This document shows, piece by piece, positions 17,227 through 27,011 of a stretch of DNA of 37,179 nucleotides. The stretch comes from Rhodanobacter sp. (GTDB lineage: Bacteria > Pseudomonadota > Gammaproteobacteria > Xanthomonadales > Rhodanobacteraceae), in NCBI GenBank assembly GCA_004322005.1, contig SCRF01000004.1, forward strand, positions 1 through 37,179, written 5' to 3'. Both the position numbers and the translations under genes were made by a program. The notes under the pieces are model-generated. The model searched no databases and was not told where the DNA came from. It worked only from the letters and a program-made list of their open reading frames with translations. The number at the start of each line of letters is the position of its first letter. Within the stretch, counting starts at the first letter, position 1.

Positions 17227-17250
17227 GGCTCGCGCTGGTCGGCGCGAGCC
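17227..17250 (-). repeat. Hairpin between ppsA/tRNA-Ser promoter and tRNA-Ser
   Basis: GGCTCGCGC (17227-17235) pairs perfectly over nine bases with GCGCGAGCC (17242-17250). It lies between the -10 box and the mature 5' end of tRNA-Ser, and 57 bp beyond the ppsA stop. It may terminate ppsA mRNA or structure the tRNA precursor leader. No T tract follows. Confidence 0.55.
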
Positions 17251-17254
17251 GGCA

Positions 17255-17283
17255 AGTTTACGCGCCGGGCTGGGTCGAGACAA
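17255..17283 (-). promoter_or_regulatory. Sigma-70 promoter of tRNA-Ser
   Basis: On the minus strand, TTGTCT (17278-17283) and TAAACT (17255-17260) are separated by exactly 17 bp. The tRNA begins 33 bases after the -10 box, and GC-rich sequence follows the box. The -35 box lies 23 bp past the ppsA stop codon. Confidence 0.75.
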
Positions 17284-17306
17284 GCGCGCGAACATCGGGC
17301 TGGTTT

Positions 17307-19748
<2,442 letters not shown>

Positions 19749-19980
19749 GGGGTTCTCCTCCAGGAGTGCTCAATGGGGTAACGGGGGGGTGCGGCATGCC
19801 GGCCCGAAACGGACGGCCGTAAACTGGTATTGTCCGCTGTCGATGGTGCGAAGCACAAGAAGACCATTGCCACGTTTTGCCGTTCCAACTGCATACCAGT
19901 CATCCATCAGTCAATCCGCGACAGTGTTTCGCGCCCGGGATAAGGTGCGAACAAACGCATTCATCGAACAGGTAGAGGTC

Positions 19981-20796
19981 ATGCAGCGCACCGTATATTT
20001 CATCTCCGACTCCACTGGTATTACGGCGGAAACGATCGGCAACAGCATTCTGACGCAGTTCGAAGGCGTGCTGTTCGACAAGCACCGGCTGCCGTTCACC
20101 GATGATGCGCGCAAGGCGGAGGCGGCCGCGTTGCGCATCAAGACCGTCTACGCGCAAAGCGGTCTGCGGCCGATCGTGGTCAACACCATGACCGATCCTG
20201 CACTGTGCGAAATCGTTGCTGCCAGTGGGGCGTTGATGCTGGATGTCTTCGCGCCGTTCATCGGGCCACTGGAAAAGGAGCTGGGCGCCAAGCGTTCCGG
20301 AGCGGTCAATCGCTCGCATGGCCTGGTGAATTTCGAGAAATACGAGGCGCGCATCAACGCCACCAATTACGCACTCACCCATGACGATGGCATCGACGTG
20401 AACTACGCCGATGCCGACCTGATCCTGGTCGGCGTGTCGCGTTCGGGCAAGACGCCGACCTGCCTCTACATGGCCTTGCATTACGGTGTCAGTGCAGCCA
20501 ATTATCCGCTGACCGACGAGGATCTCGAGAAACTGGAGTTGCCGGCACGCCTGCGCCCGTACCGCAACAGGCTGTATGGTCTGACTATCGATCCGCTGCG
20601 CCTGGCGCAGATTCGCGAACAGCGCCGGGCAGGCAGCCGATATGCGACATTGAAGCAGTGCCGCTGGGAACTGGAGCAGGCCGACAAGCTGATGCGTCAC
20701 GCCGGCATCCCCAGTCTCAATACCACGCATGTATCGATCGAGGAGATTGCCAGCAAGATTTTCGACCGCTTCGGTATCGAGCGGACCATGTTCTAA
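19981..20796 (+). CDS. ppsR: PEP synthase kinase/phosphorylase PpsR
   Basis: A 271-residue DUF299-family regulator. It inactivates PEP synthase by ADP-dependent phosphorylation of a threonine next to the catalytic histidine and reactivates it by phosphate-dependent dephosphorylation. The opening RTVYFISDSTGITAETIGNS is typical, and the P-loop GVSRSGKT lies at residues 151-158. The C-terminus has YGLTIDPLRLAQIREQRR and HVSIEEIASKIF. The ATG at 19981 has AGAGG just upstream; a longer open frame lacks family similarity. It is divergent from ppsA, the usual arrangement, and followed closely by a DUF1249 gene. Confidence 0.95.
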   Translation: MQRTVYFISDSTGITAETIGNSILTQFEGVLFDKHRLPFTDDARKAEAAALRIKTVYAQSGLRPIVVNTMTDPALCEIVAASGALMLDVFAPFIGPLEKELGAKRSGAVNRSHGLVNFEKYEARINATNYALTHDDGIDVNYADADLILVGVSRSGKTPTCLYMALHYGVSAANYPLTDEDLEKLELPARLRPYRNRLYGLTIDPLRLAQIREQRRAGSRYATLKQCRWELEQADKLMRHAGIPSLNTTHVSIEEIASKIFDRFGIERTMF

Positions 20797-20823
20797 AGTG
20801 AGTACGAGAAGTTGCCGCTACCG

Positions 20824-21309
20824 ATGAGTGCCGTGTCCGCCAGCCGATCCAACCTGTTGCCGGGACGCTTCGGCTTCCTGATGGGGCTGTATGCGGAAAA
20901 CTATCATCGGCTGGCCCGGCTGTTTGCACCCTCGAGGCTGAGTCCGGGGCGCTATGTTTCCAGCGTCGACGACGGACTCAACGTGCATCTGCATCTGCAG
21001 GCATGCCATCCGTACACGCTGGAACTTGAGCTCACCTATGATTTTGTCGATACGCACACCGGCCAGCGCGCGCCCTCGGCGCAATTGCGCATGTATACCG
21101 ATGCGCACGTAGCCGAGGCGCTGCATTGCCATCCCGGCAGGCACCTGTGGCAGGTGCTGGGGCCTTTCCCGCCGGCCCATACCGTGTTCCAGCACCGCTT
21201 GCGCATGAATGGATTCCTGTCGCGCTGGCTGGAATATCTGGCCGAGCAGGGTCATTCCCTCGGCACCCTGCAATCGCAAACGGAGTCGTGCGAGGGAGGT
21301 CGGGAATAG
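20824..21309 (+). CDS. DUF1249 family protein (YqiB-like)
   Basis: A 161-residue protein with the DUF1249 pattern: FGFLMGLYAENYHRLARLF, then LHLQACHPYTLELELTYDF, then AQLRMYTDAHVAEALHCH and the C-terminal FLSRWLEYLAEQGHSL. It is cytoplasmic and its function is unknown. The ATG at 20824 is taken as the start; a TTG at 20812 in the same frame is also possible. It begins 27 bp after ppsR and is probably co-transcribed. The C-terminal tail (QSQTESCEGGRE) stops just before a T9 run and a hairpin repeat. Confidence 0.87.
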   Translation: MSAVSASRSNLLPGRFGFLMGLYAENYHRLARLFAPSRLSPGRYVSSVDDGLNVHLHLQACHPYTLELELTYDFVDTHTGQRAPSAQLRMYTDAHVAEALHCHPGRHLWQVLGPFPPAHTVFQHRLRMNGFLSRWLEYLAEQGHSLGTLQSQTESCEGGRE

Positions 21310-21319
21310 GTTTTTTTTT

Positions 21320-21352
21320 GAAGAGTGCAGCCATGGATGGCTGCTTCTTGAT
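21320..21352 (+). repeat. REP-like hairpin element, intergenic copy
   Basis: GAAGAGT, stem GCAGCC, loop ATGGAT, stem GGCTGC, then TTCTTGAT. It comes straight after nine T (21311-21319), 10 bases past the DUF1249 stop. It has the same plan as the element at 19368-19400 inside ppsA, differing by paired changes in the stem. Confidence 0.7.
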
Positions 21353-21391
21353 CTTTAGCGCACCTGGATGAGCGCACAAATACACCACAAC

Positions 21392-21412
21392 AAAAAACCC
21401 GCACCAGGCGGG
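21392..21412 (-). terminator. Intrinsic terminator of the Ala-Glu-Asp tRNA operon
   Basis: On the minus strand a five-bp GC stem (21408-21412 with 21398-21402), with a five-base loop, runs into six T (21392-21397). It lies 11 bases after the tRNA-Asp CCA end. Confidence 0.82.
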
Positions 21413-21423
21413 CTTCCCGTTAG

Positions 21424-21500
21424 TGGCGGAGCGGACGGGACTCGAACCCGCGACCTCCGGCGTGACAGGCCAGCATTCTAACCAGCTGAACTACCGCTCC
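21424..21500 (-). tRNA. tRNA-Asp (GTC anticodon)
   Basis: A 77-base tRNA. The acceptor GGAGCGG pairs with CCGCTCC, followed by discriminator G and an encoded CCA. The anticodon loop CTGTCAC gives GTC. The D arm has AGCTGGTTAGA and the T arm GGTTCGAGTCC. It closely matches E. coli tRNA-Asp and is the last gene of a three-tRNA operon. Confidence 0.97.
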
Positions 21501-21541
21501 ACATTTTTTTCCAGCATTTTTTCCAGCCTTGCGGGCCAACT

Positions 21542-21617
21542 TGGCGTCCCCACGGGGATTCGAACCCCGGTCGCCACCGTGAAAGGGTGATGTCCTAGGC
21601 CTCTAGACGATGGGGAC
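21542..21617 (-). tRNA. tRNA-Glu (TTC anticodon)
   Basis: A 76-base tRNA. The acceptor GTCCCCA pairs with TGGGGAC, followed by discriminator G and an encoded CCA. The anticodon loop CTTTCAC gives TTC. The D arm carries CGTCTAGAGGCCTAGGAC, typical of glutamate tRNAs. It is the middle gene of the operon. Confidence 0.97.
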
Positions 21618-21626
21618 AAGTCAAAT

Positions 21627-21702
21627 TGGTGGAGCCAGGCGGGATCGAACCGCCGACCTCCTGCATGCCATGCAGGCGCTCTCCCAGCTGAGCTATGGCC
21701 CC
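21627..21702 (-). tRNA. tRNA-Ala (GGC anticodon)
   Basis: A 76-base tRNA. The acceptor GGGGCCA pairs with TGGCTCC, including the G3-T70 wobble pair that marks alanine tRNAs, followed by A and an encoded CCA. The anticodon stem CTGC/GCAG holds ATGGCAT, so the anticodon is GGC. It is the first gene of the operon, next to the promoter. Confidence 0.97.
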
Positions 21703-21719
21703 GCCGCTGGAAGCCCGGA

Positions 21720-21748
21720 AGAATAGGTTGCGACCGCATATCCGTCAA
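21720..21748 (-). promoter_or_regulatory. Sigma-70 promoter of the tRNA operon
   Basis: On the minus strand, TTGACG (21743-21748) and TATTCT (21720-21725) are 17 bp apart, and tRNA-Ala begins 18 bases after the -10 box. The bases after the -10 (TCCGGGC) are GC-rich, as in promoters under stringent control; that regulation is inferred. Confidence 0.85.
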
Positions 21749-21875
21749 GCTTTTTCGGGATATGGCCTCGTCGAGTCGCTGTCCGACACCGGTCCATCAA
21801 GTCGGGCAAACAGATCGGCAGTCATTCGTTTAAGCTGCTGTAGATCCATTGAATGGATTCGCTGAAGGGCAAGGC

Positions 21876-23645
21876 ATGCACGAAATCGGTTTCATTCGGG
21901 ACCTTGCCGCGGTGATGATCGTCGCCGGGGTCACCACGATCTTGTTCCAGCGCCTGCGCCAGCCGGTGCTGCTGGGTTATATCCTGGCCGGTGTGCTGAT
22001 TGGACCGCATACGCCAGGCATGGTGGTGGCCGATCCGCGTGCGATCGACGACATCTCCAACCTCGGTGTGGTGCTGCTGATGTTCACGCTGGGGCTGGAG
22101 TTCAGCGTGCGCAAACTGCGGGCGGTCGGTGCCGGCGTGCTGCTGGTGGCGGTGGCCGAAGTCGGGTTGATGCTGTGGATCGGTGTCGGCGTCGGTGGAT
22201 TGTTCGGCTGGAAAGGCATGGACAGTTTGTTCCTGGGCGCGATCATCGCGTTGTCGTCGACCATGGTGGCTACCCGCACCCTGTCCGAGTCCGGCCAGCG
22301 GCAGCAGCCGTTCGCCCATCTGGTGGTGGGTTTGCTGGTGGCTGAAGATATGCTCGCCATCGTGATGCTGACCTTGCTGACGGCGGTGGCAATTGGCGGC
22401 TCGGTGCAGGCCCAGACGGCGTTTTCGCTGATTGGCCATCTGGGTTTGTTCGTGATCGTGGGGACGATTCTCGGCTTGCTGCTGCTGCCGCGCCTGGTCG
22501 ATTACGTGGCCGGATTCGATCGCGACGAAACCTTGCTGGTCAGCGTCCTGGGAGTCTGTTTCGGGGCCAGTCTGCTGGCGGTCTGGATGGGGTTCAGCGT
22601 GGCGCTGGGGGCCTTTCTGGCCGGCGCGGTGGTGGCCGAGTCGCGCAGTGTGGGTCGCGTGTTGAAGCTGGTGGAGCCGCTGCGAGACATGTTCGCGGCG
22701 CTGTTCTTCGTGGCGATCGGCCTGAAGATCGATCCGGCGATGCTGCTGCAATATGCGTTGCCGGCACTGCTGATCGCGGCGGTGGTCATCGTCGGCAAGA
22801 CGCTGACCTGCAGTCTCGGCATCTTCATCATCGGCCACGATCCGCGTACGGCGCTGCGGTCGGGCCTGGGCATGGCGCAGATCGGCGAGTTCTCGTTCGT
22901 GATCGCCACGCTCGGTCTTTCGCTCGGCGTGATCAGCAATTTCATCTACCCGATCGCGGTAGCGATCTCGGTGCTCTGCATGGCGTTGTCGCCGTATCTG
23001 ACACGTTCCGCCAATGGACTGGTGGATGGATTGCGGCGGGTCACGCCGGGTTCGGTGCGCTTGTTGGCGACCAGCTACAGCGGCTGGCTGGAGAACCTCA
23101 AGCCGGTCAACGAAAACGCCGCGATCGCGGCGATTTTCCAGCGCCTGCTGTGGCACATCGGCATCAATGTCCTGCTGGTGGTGGCGCTGTTCATGGCTGG
23201 CGCCTATGTCAATGCGCACAACTGGAGCTGGTTCTCGATGGTCGGCATCGGGCGCGACTTGCGCCATACCCTGATCTGGGCCTCTGCCCTGTTCCTGTCA
23301 CTGCCGCTGCTGATCGCCATCTACCGCAAGGCCGAGGCGCTGGGCATGCTGCTGGCCGAGCTGGGCATCGGCGAGCGGTTTGCCGGCTCGTATACCCAGG
23401 CGATCCGCAATGTGCTGGCCAGAGTCATTCCGCTGATGACCCTGCTTGCGCTGGGGCTGCTGGTCAGCGCGCTGGGATCGGCCATTCTGCCCCCGCGCGA
23501 GGTTGCGCTTTCGCTGATCCTGCTCGGCGTGATGCTGGCAGTGGTGCTGTGGCGAGGTTTGGTGAAGATGCACGCCCGCCTGCAGGCGGCGCTGAAAGAG
23601 ACGCTGAACAAGCCCACTCCTCCCGAAGCCGGACCGCCGGGCTGA
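21876..23645 (+). CDS. Cation:proton antiporter, CPA2/KefB type
   Basis: A 589-residue membrane transporter of the monovalent cation:proton antiporter-2 family. About 12 membrane spans form the Na/H-exchanger core. Family motifs include LRQPVLLGYILAGVLIGPHTPG, LGVVLLMFTLGLEFS, AIIALSSTMVATRTL, AEDMLAIVMLT, GAFLAGAVVAES and LFFVAIGLKIDP. Instead of the TrkA-N NAD-binding domain that KefB/KefC carry, the C-terminal 200 residues hold further membrane segments (about four spans). This resembles the YbaL/KefB-like variants, and nucleotide gating is unlikely. ATG at 21876 has AAGG upstream and matches the family start (MHEIGFIRDLAAVM). It is a single-gene unit just beyond the divergent tRNA promoter. 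The ion is unknown; potassium or sodium is likely. Confidence 0.87.
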   Translation: MHEIGFIRDLAAVMIVAGVTTILFQRLRQPVLLGYILAGVLIGPHTPGMVVADPRAIDDISNLGVVLLMFTLGLEFSVRKLRAVGAGVLLVAVAEVGLMLWIGVGVGGLFGWKGMDSLFLGAIIALSSTMVATRTLSESGQRQQPFAHLVVGLLVAEDMLAIVMLTLLTAVAIGGSVQAQTAFSLIGHLGLFVIVGTILGLLLLPRLVDYVAGFDRDETLLVSVLGVCFGASLLAVWMGFSVALGAFLAGAVVAESRSVGRVLKLVEPLRDMFAALFFVAIGLKIDPAMLLQYALPALLIAAVVIVGKTLTCSLGIFIIGHDPRTALRSGLGMAQIGEFSFVIATLGLSLGVISNFIYPIAVAISVLCMALSPYLTRSANGLVDGLRRVTPGSVRLLATSYSGWLENLKPVNENAAIAAIFQRLLWHIGINVLLVVALFMAGAYVNAHNWSWFSMVGIGRDLRHTLIWASALFLSLPLLIAIYRKAEALGMLLAELGIGERFAGSYTQAIRNVLARVIPLMTLLALGLLVSALGSAILPPREVALSLILLGVMLAVVLWRGLVKMHARLQAALKETLNKPTPPEAGPPG

Positions 23646-23799
23646 ATCGGGCCAACGCGCTGCGGTGAACCTTAATGTCGGCTGGCGGTCAGACTGTGAA
23701 CCGTTGCCAAGACCGGCCCGGCGCCGCACAATGCGTGGCCTGCCCCATTGGGGGGGCCGGTCGGCATTGCCGGCATATCCAAATATGAGGGAGTTTCGA

Positions 23800-24567
23800 A
23801 TGAAGCATTTTCTGCGCCCCGCGCTGACGGCGGTAGCGATATCCGTTGCGCTGGGCATGACTGCGAGCGTGTTCGCTGCCCAGGCCGCCAAAACCGGCGC
23901 CGCCGGCACGGTCGACAAAGCCAAGGCAAGTTATGTGGTGGGCTGGGAGGTCGCTTCCCAGATTCCACCGATCATGCGCGATGAGCTGGATCCCACGGTC
24001 GTGGCGAATGCGGTAAAGGCAGCGCTCTCCGGTCAGAAGCCGACCATGAGCGATGCGGAAGCCAAGCAGGTGCACGACGCTTTCATGGCCAAGATCAAGG
24101 CCAAGTACCAGGCTGAAATGACCAAGCTGGCCGCGAAGAACAAGGCCGAAGGCGAGGCCTTCCTGGCCAAGAACAAGACCGCGCCGGGTGTAAAGACCAC
24201 TGCCTCAGGCCTGCAGTACAAAGTGATCACCCAGGGCACCGGTGCCCGACCAGGCCCGAACGATACGGTGACGATCAATTACACCGGCACGTTCGTGAAT
24301 GGCCAGGTGTTCGATGCGTCGGCCAAGCACAACCCGCCGGGTCCGGCCTCGATCCCGCTGGCAGGCGTGATTCCGGGTTTCCGCGAAGGCCTGCAGTTGA
24401 TGCAGGTCGGTGGCCATTACAAGCTGTTCATCCCTTCGACACTGGCCTATGGCGCGCAGCCGCAGCCGCCGATGCCGCCGAATGCCACGCTGATCTTCGA
24501 CGTGACCCTGGTGAAGACGGCGCCGACACCCGCCGGCGCCGCCCCGAGTCCGACTCCGGGCGGCTGA
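23800..24567 (+). CDS. Periplasmic FKBP-type peptidyl-prolyl isomerase
   Basis: A 255-residue exported isomerase of the FkpA/Mip type. The signal peptide MKHFLRPALTAVAISVALGM ends near VFAAQA. The N-terminal dimerisation domain (about 37-130) holds SYVVGWEVASQIPP and a long basic helix. The FKBP domain (about 140-238) has TASGLQYKVITQGTGARPGPNDTV, NYTGTFVNGQVFDAS, VIPGFREGLQLMQVGGHYKLF and STLAYGA. A Pro-rich tail ends the protein. The ATG at 23800 has GAGGGAG upstream. It should assist folding of outer-membrane and periplasmic proteins. A strong hairpin lies downstream. Confidence 0.93.
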   Translation: MKHFLRPALTAVAISVALGMTASVFAAQAAKTGAAGTVDKAKASYVVGWEVASQIPPIMRDELDPTVVANAVKAALSGQKPTMSDAEAKQVHDAFMAKIKAKYQAEMTKLAAKNKAEGEAFLAKNKTAPGVKTTASGLQYKVITQGTGARPGPNDTVTINYTGTFVNGQVFDASAKHNPPGPASIPLAGVIPGFREGLQLMQVGGHYKLFIPSTLAYGAQPQPPMPPNATLIFDVTLVKTAPTPAGAAPSPTPGG

Positions 24568-24601
24568 AAGCCGTGACGGTCTGACGGGGTGCGACAAAAA
24601 C

Positions 24602-24633
24602 ATGAGGGGCGCGAAGCGATTCGCGCCCCTCAT
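24602..24633. terminator. Long hairpin after the FKBP gene
   Basis: A perfect 14-bp stem (24602-24615 with 24620-24633) encloses the loop GCGA, 34 bases after the FKBP stop. The plus strand follows with CGTTTGG, a weak T run; the minus strand follows with GTTTTTG. It probably terminates the FKBP transcript before ugd. Confidence 0.75.
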
Positions 24634-24760
24634 CGTTTGGCCGGGTGCCGGGGTGCGTTGCGCGCCGGACCGGAATGGCTCAACGGTTTTCCGGGTGCCA
24701 TGTTGTGTACGCAGCACGGTTAGAATAGACGGCTGACGTCCCGATGGAATCTCTGCGACG

Positions 24761-26107
24761 ATGATGAAGGTCACTATTTTCGGTACCGGTTATGTGGGCC
24801 TGGTCACGGGTGCCTGCCTGGCCGAAATGGGCAATCGCGTGGTTTGCGTCGATGTCGATGCAGCCAAGGTCGAGCGCCTGAAGCGCGGCGAGATTCCGAT
24901 TTACGAACCCGGGCTTGAAGCCATCGTCAGGCGCAACCACGCCAGCGGACAGCTCGATTTCACCACCGAGGCGCCGGCGCCGATCGCGCATGGCGAGGTG
25001 ATCTTCATCGCCGTCGGCACGCCGCCGGACGAGGATGGCAGCGCCGATCTGAAATACGTGATCGAGGTCGCCAGAACGATCGGCCGGCACCTGGATCGCC
25101 AGGCGGTGATCGTGAACAAGTCGACGGTTCCGGTCGGCACGGCCGATCGCGTGCGCGAAGCCATTGCCGGCGAACTGGCCGCGCGCGGTGCCGCGATCGA
25201 GTTCGATGTGGTATCCAATCCGGAGTTCCTGAAGGAGGGTGCGGCGGTGGAAGACTGCCTGCGTCCGGACCGGATCATCGTGGGCTCCTCCAGCGCGCGC
25301 GCGGTGGCTTTGCTGCGCAAGCTGTATGCGCCGTTCAATCGCAATCACGAGCGCATGGTGGTGATGGACGAGCGCTCGGCCGAGCTGACCAAGTACGCCG
25401 CCAACGCGATGCTGGCCACCAAGATCAGTTTCATGAACGAGATCGCGAATATCGCCGAGCGTGTCGGCGCCGATGTGGAGCTGGTGCGCCAGGGTATCGG
25501 GTCGGATCCGCGCATCGGCTACAGCTTCATCTATCCGGGTGCCGGCTACGGCGGTTCGTGTTTTCCCAAGGATGTGCAGGCGCTCGGGCATACGGCGCGC
25601 AGCTGTGGTTACGAAGCGCGCCTGCTCGATGCGGTCGAGGCAGTGAACCGGCAACAGAAGCTCAAGCTGTTCGAGCTGATCTCCCGTCACTTCGACGGTC
25701 AACTGGCGGGCCGCACGATCGCGTTGTGGGGGCTGGCGTTCAAGCCGAATACCGACGACATGCGCGAGGCCTCCAGCCGGCGCCTGATGCAGGCCTTGTG
25801 GGATGCCGGCGCCAGGGTACGTGCCTTCGATCCGCAAGCGCGCGAGGAGGCCCGCCGCCTGTATGGCGAGCGCGATGGCCTGGTGCTGTGCGAGCAGGCA
25901 TACGACGCTCTGCAAGGTGCGGACGTACTGGCCATCGTCACCGAGTGGAAGGCATTCCGCAGCCCGGATTTTTCCCGTATCCGCAGCCTGTTGCACGAAC
26001 CGGCCATCTTCGACGGACGCAATCTGTATGACCCGGTGGTGGTCGAAGAGGCGGGGCTGGCCTACTACGGTATCGGCCGGGGACGCAGCTTGCAGCCCGT
26101 GTCATGA
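24761..26107 (+). CDS. ugd: UDP-glucose 6-dehydrogenase
   Basis: A 448-residue NAD-dependent enzyme that oxidises UDP-glucose to UDP-glucuronate, a precursor of exopolysaccharide and lipid A sugars. The NAD-binding start [20 protein letters not shown] is clear. Catalytic residues are visible: Glu in SNPEFLKEG, Lys in [10 protein letters not shown], and the thiohemiacetal Cys267 in [10 protein letters not shown]. The C-terminal domain has [23 protein letters not shown] box at 24721-24726 could be the -10. The stop overlaps slyX by four bases. No polysaccharide cluster is adjacent in this window. Confidence 0.96.
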   Translation: MMKVTIFGTGYVGLVTGACLAEMGNRVVCVDVDAAKVERLKRGEIPIYEPGLEAIVRRNHASGQLDFTTEAPAPIAHGEVIFIAVGTPPDEDGSADLKYVIEVARTIGRHLDRQAVIVNKSTVPVGTADRVREAIAGELAARGAAIEFDVVSNPEFLKEGAAVEDCLRPDRIIVGSSSARAVALLRKLYAPFNRNHERMVVMDERSAELTKYAANAMLATKISFMNEIANIAERVGADVELVRQGIGSDPRIGYSFIYPGAGYGGSCFPKDVQALGHTARSCGYEARLLDAVEAVNRQQKLKLFELISRHFDGQLAGRTIALWGLAFKPNTDDMREASSRRLMQALWDAGARVRAFDPQAREEARRLYGERDGLVLCEQAYDALQGADVLAIVTEWKAFRSPDFSRIRSLLHEPAIFDGRNLYDPVVVEEAGLAYYGIGRGRSLQPVS

Positions 26108-26328
26108 GCAACTCGGACGACATCCTCCGGCAGCGGCTGACCGAGCTGGAAGTGAAGCTGACCTTCATCGACGATGCGGTGCATGAGTTGGCGACGGCGG
26201 ATGCCGATCAGTCGTTGCGTATCGCCGCACTGGAGCGTTCGCTGCGCGAGTTGCGCGGCGAGCTTTCGTCGATGCGTGTCGCGCCGGCCGAAGATCCGCA
26301 CAACGAGCCGCCGCCGCCGCATTACTGA
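26104..26328 (+). CDS. slyX: SlyX family protein
   Basis: A 74-residue coiled-coil protein with the SlyX plan: [20 protein letters not shown], a heptad-rich helix with about seven leucine/isoleucine positions, and the conserved C-terminal tail PPPPHY. The family's function is unknown; the name reflects gene position beside slyD in E. coli. Here slyD is 26 kb away. It overlaps ugd by four bases and precedes the DUF2058 gene by 31 bp, so the three are likely one operon. Confidence 0.9.
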   Translation: MSNSDDILRQRLTELEVKLTFIDDAVHELATADADQSLRIAALERSLRELRGELSSMRVAPAEDPHNEPPPPHY

Positions 26329-26359
26329 CCTCCACGACTATCCGACACGGATCACCATC

Positions 26360-26938
26360 ATGGCCGATTCCCTGCGCGATCAGCTGCTCAAGAGCGGCAT
26401 CGTCAAGCAAGTCCAGCAAAACCGGGTTCACCAAGACAAGCGCGCGACGTCACCGCAAAGTGGCAAGCCCACACCCAGGAATCCCAGGCCACAGCCGCCA
26501 TCCGCGCCGCGACCGCCACGCAGGGATCAAGCCGAGATGGATCTGGCCAGGGCTTATGCGATCCGTGCCCAGGCCGAGGCCTGCGAACGCAAGCGGGTCG
26601 AGCAGGAGGCGGCCGAGCAAGCCCGCCTGCGCCGCGAGCGCAAGCAGCAGATCCAGCAGTTGTTGCGGGACAACACGCTCAACAAGGCCGAGGCCGATCA
26701 GCCGCGCAATTTTGAATACGGCGGCAAGATCCGGCGCGTGTACGTCGATGCCGGTCAGTTGGCGGCGCTCAATGCCGGTGAGCTGGGCGTGGTCCAGCAG
26801 GGCGGGCGCTACCTGCTGGTCAGTCGTGAAACCGCCGAAAAAGTGCGTGCCATCGACGCGCATCAGCTTGCACTGCTGGTCGACCCGGGTGCCGGCGGCG
26901 TGGATGCCGATGGCGTGCCCGATGACCTGATGTGGTGA
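26360..26938 (+). CDS. DUF2058 family nucleoprotein (YaiL-like)
   Basis: A 192-residue basic protein of the DUF2058 family. It starts MADSLRDQLLKSGIVKQVQQN. A Lys/Arg/Pro-rich low-complexity stretch (about 25-55) and a charged coiled coil (about 57-100, DLARAYAIRAQAEACERKR and on) follow, then the conserved globular end NFEYGGKIRRVYVDAGQ and GRYLLVSRETAEKVRA. The family is described as nucleic-acid associated; its exact role is unknown. The ATG at 26360 fits the family N-terminus. It is the third gene after ugd and slyX and is followed by a long inverted repeat. Confidence 0.88.
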   Translation: MADSLRDQLLKSGIVKQVQQNRVHQDKRATSPQSGKPTPRNPRPQPPSAPRPPRRDQAEMDLARAYAIRAQAEACERKRVEQEAAEQARLRRERKQQIQQLLRDNTLNKAEADQPRNFEYGGKIRRVYVDAGQLAALNAGELGVVQQGGRYLLVSRETAEKVRAIDAHQLALLVDPGAGGVDADGVPDDLMW

Positions 26939-26946
26939 TGGGCGAG

Positions 26947-27011
26947 GAGTGAGTGGAGAGGAGTGAGAAACGAGTGGGCAATGGGTCGTTCTCACTCCTT
27001 CTCACTCACTT
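26947..27011. repeat. GAGTGAG-rich long inverted repeat
   Basis: The left arm (26947-26973), made of GAGTGAG/GAGAGGAGTGAGAA units, is repeated inverted at 26986-27011 with only small gaps, around a 12-base centre. It spans the gap between two convergent genes and overlaps the stop codon (27006-27008) of the fadJ-like gene. It could act as a bidirectional terminator. Confidence 0.7.

Noticed and set aside
21311-21319. T9 run after the DUF1249 gene as an intrinsic terminator
   Set aside because: No stable hairpin lies immediately upstream of the T run; the hairpin comes after it and belongs to the repeat element.
21424-21702. tRNA cluster as a genomic-island attachment site
   Set aside because: No integrase, direct repeat of a tRNA 3' end or foreign gene content is seen on either side. 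The cluster has its own promoter and terminator and sits among housekeeping genes.
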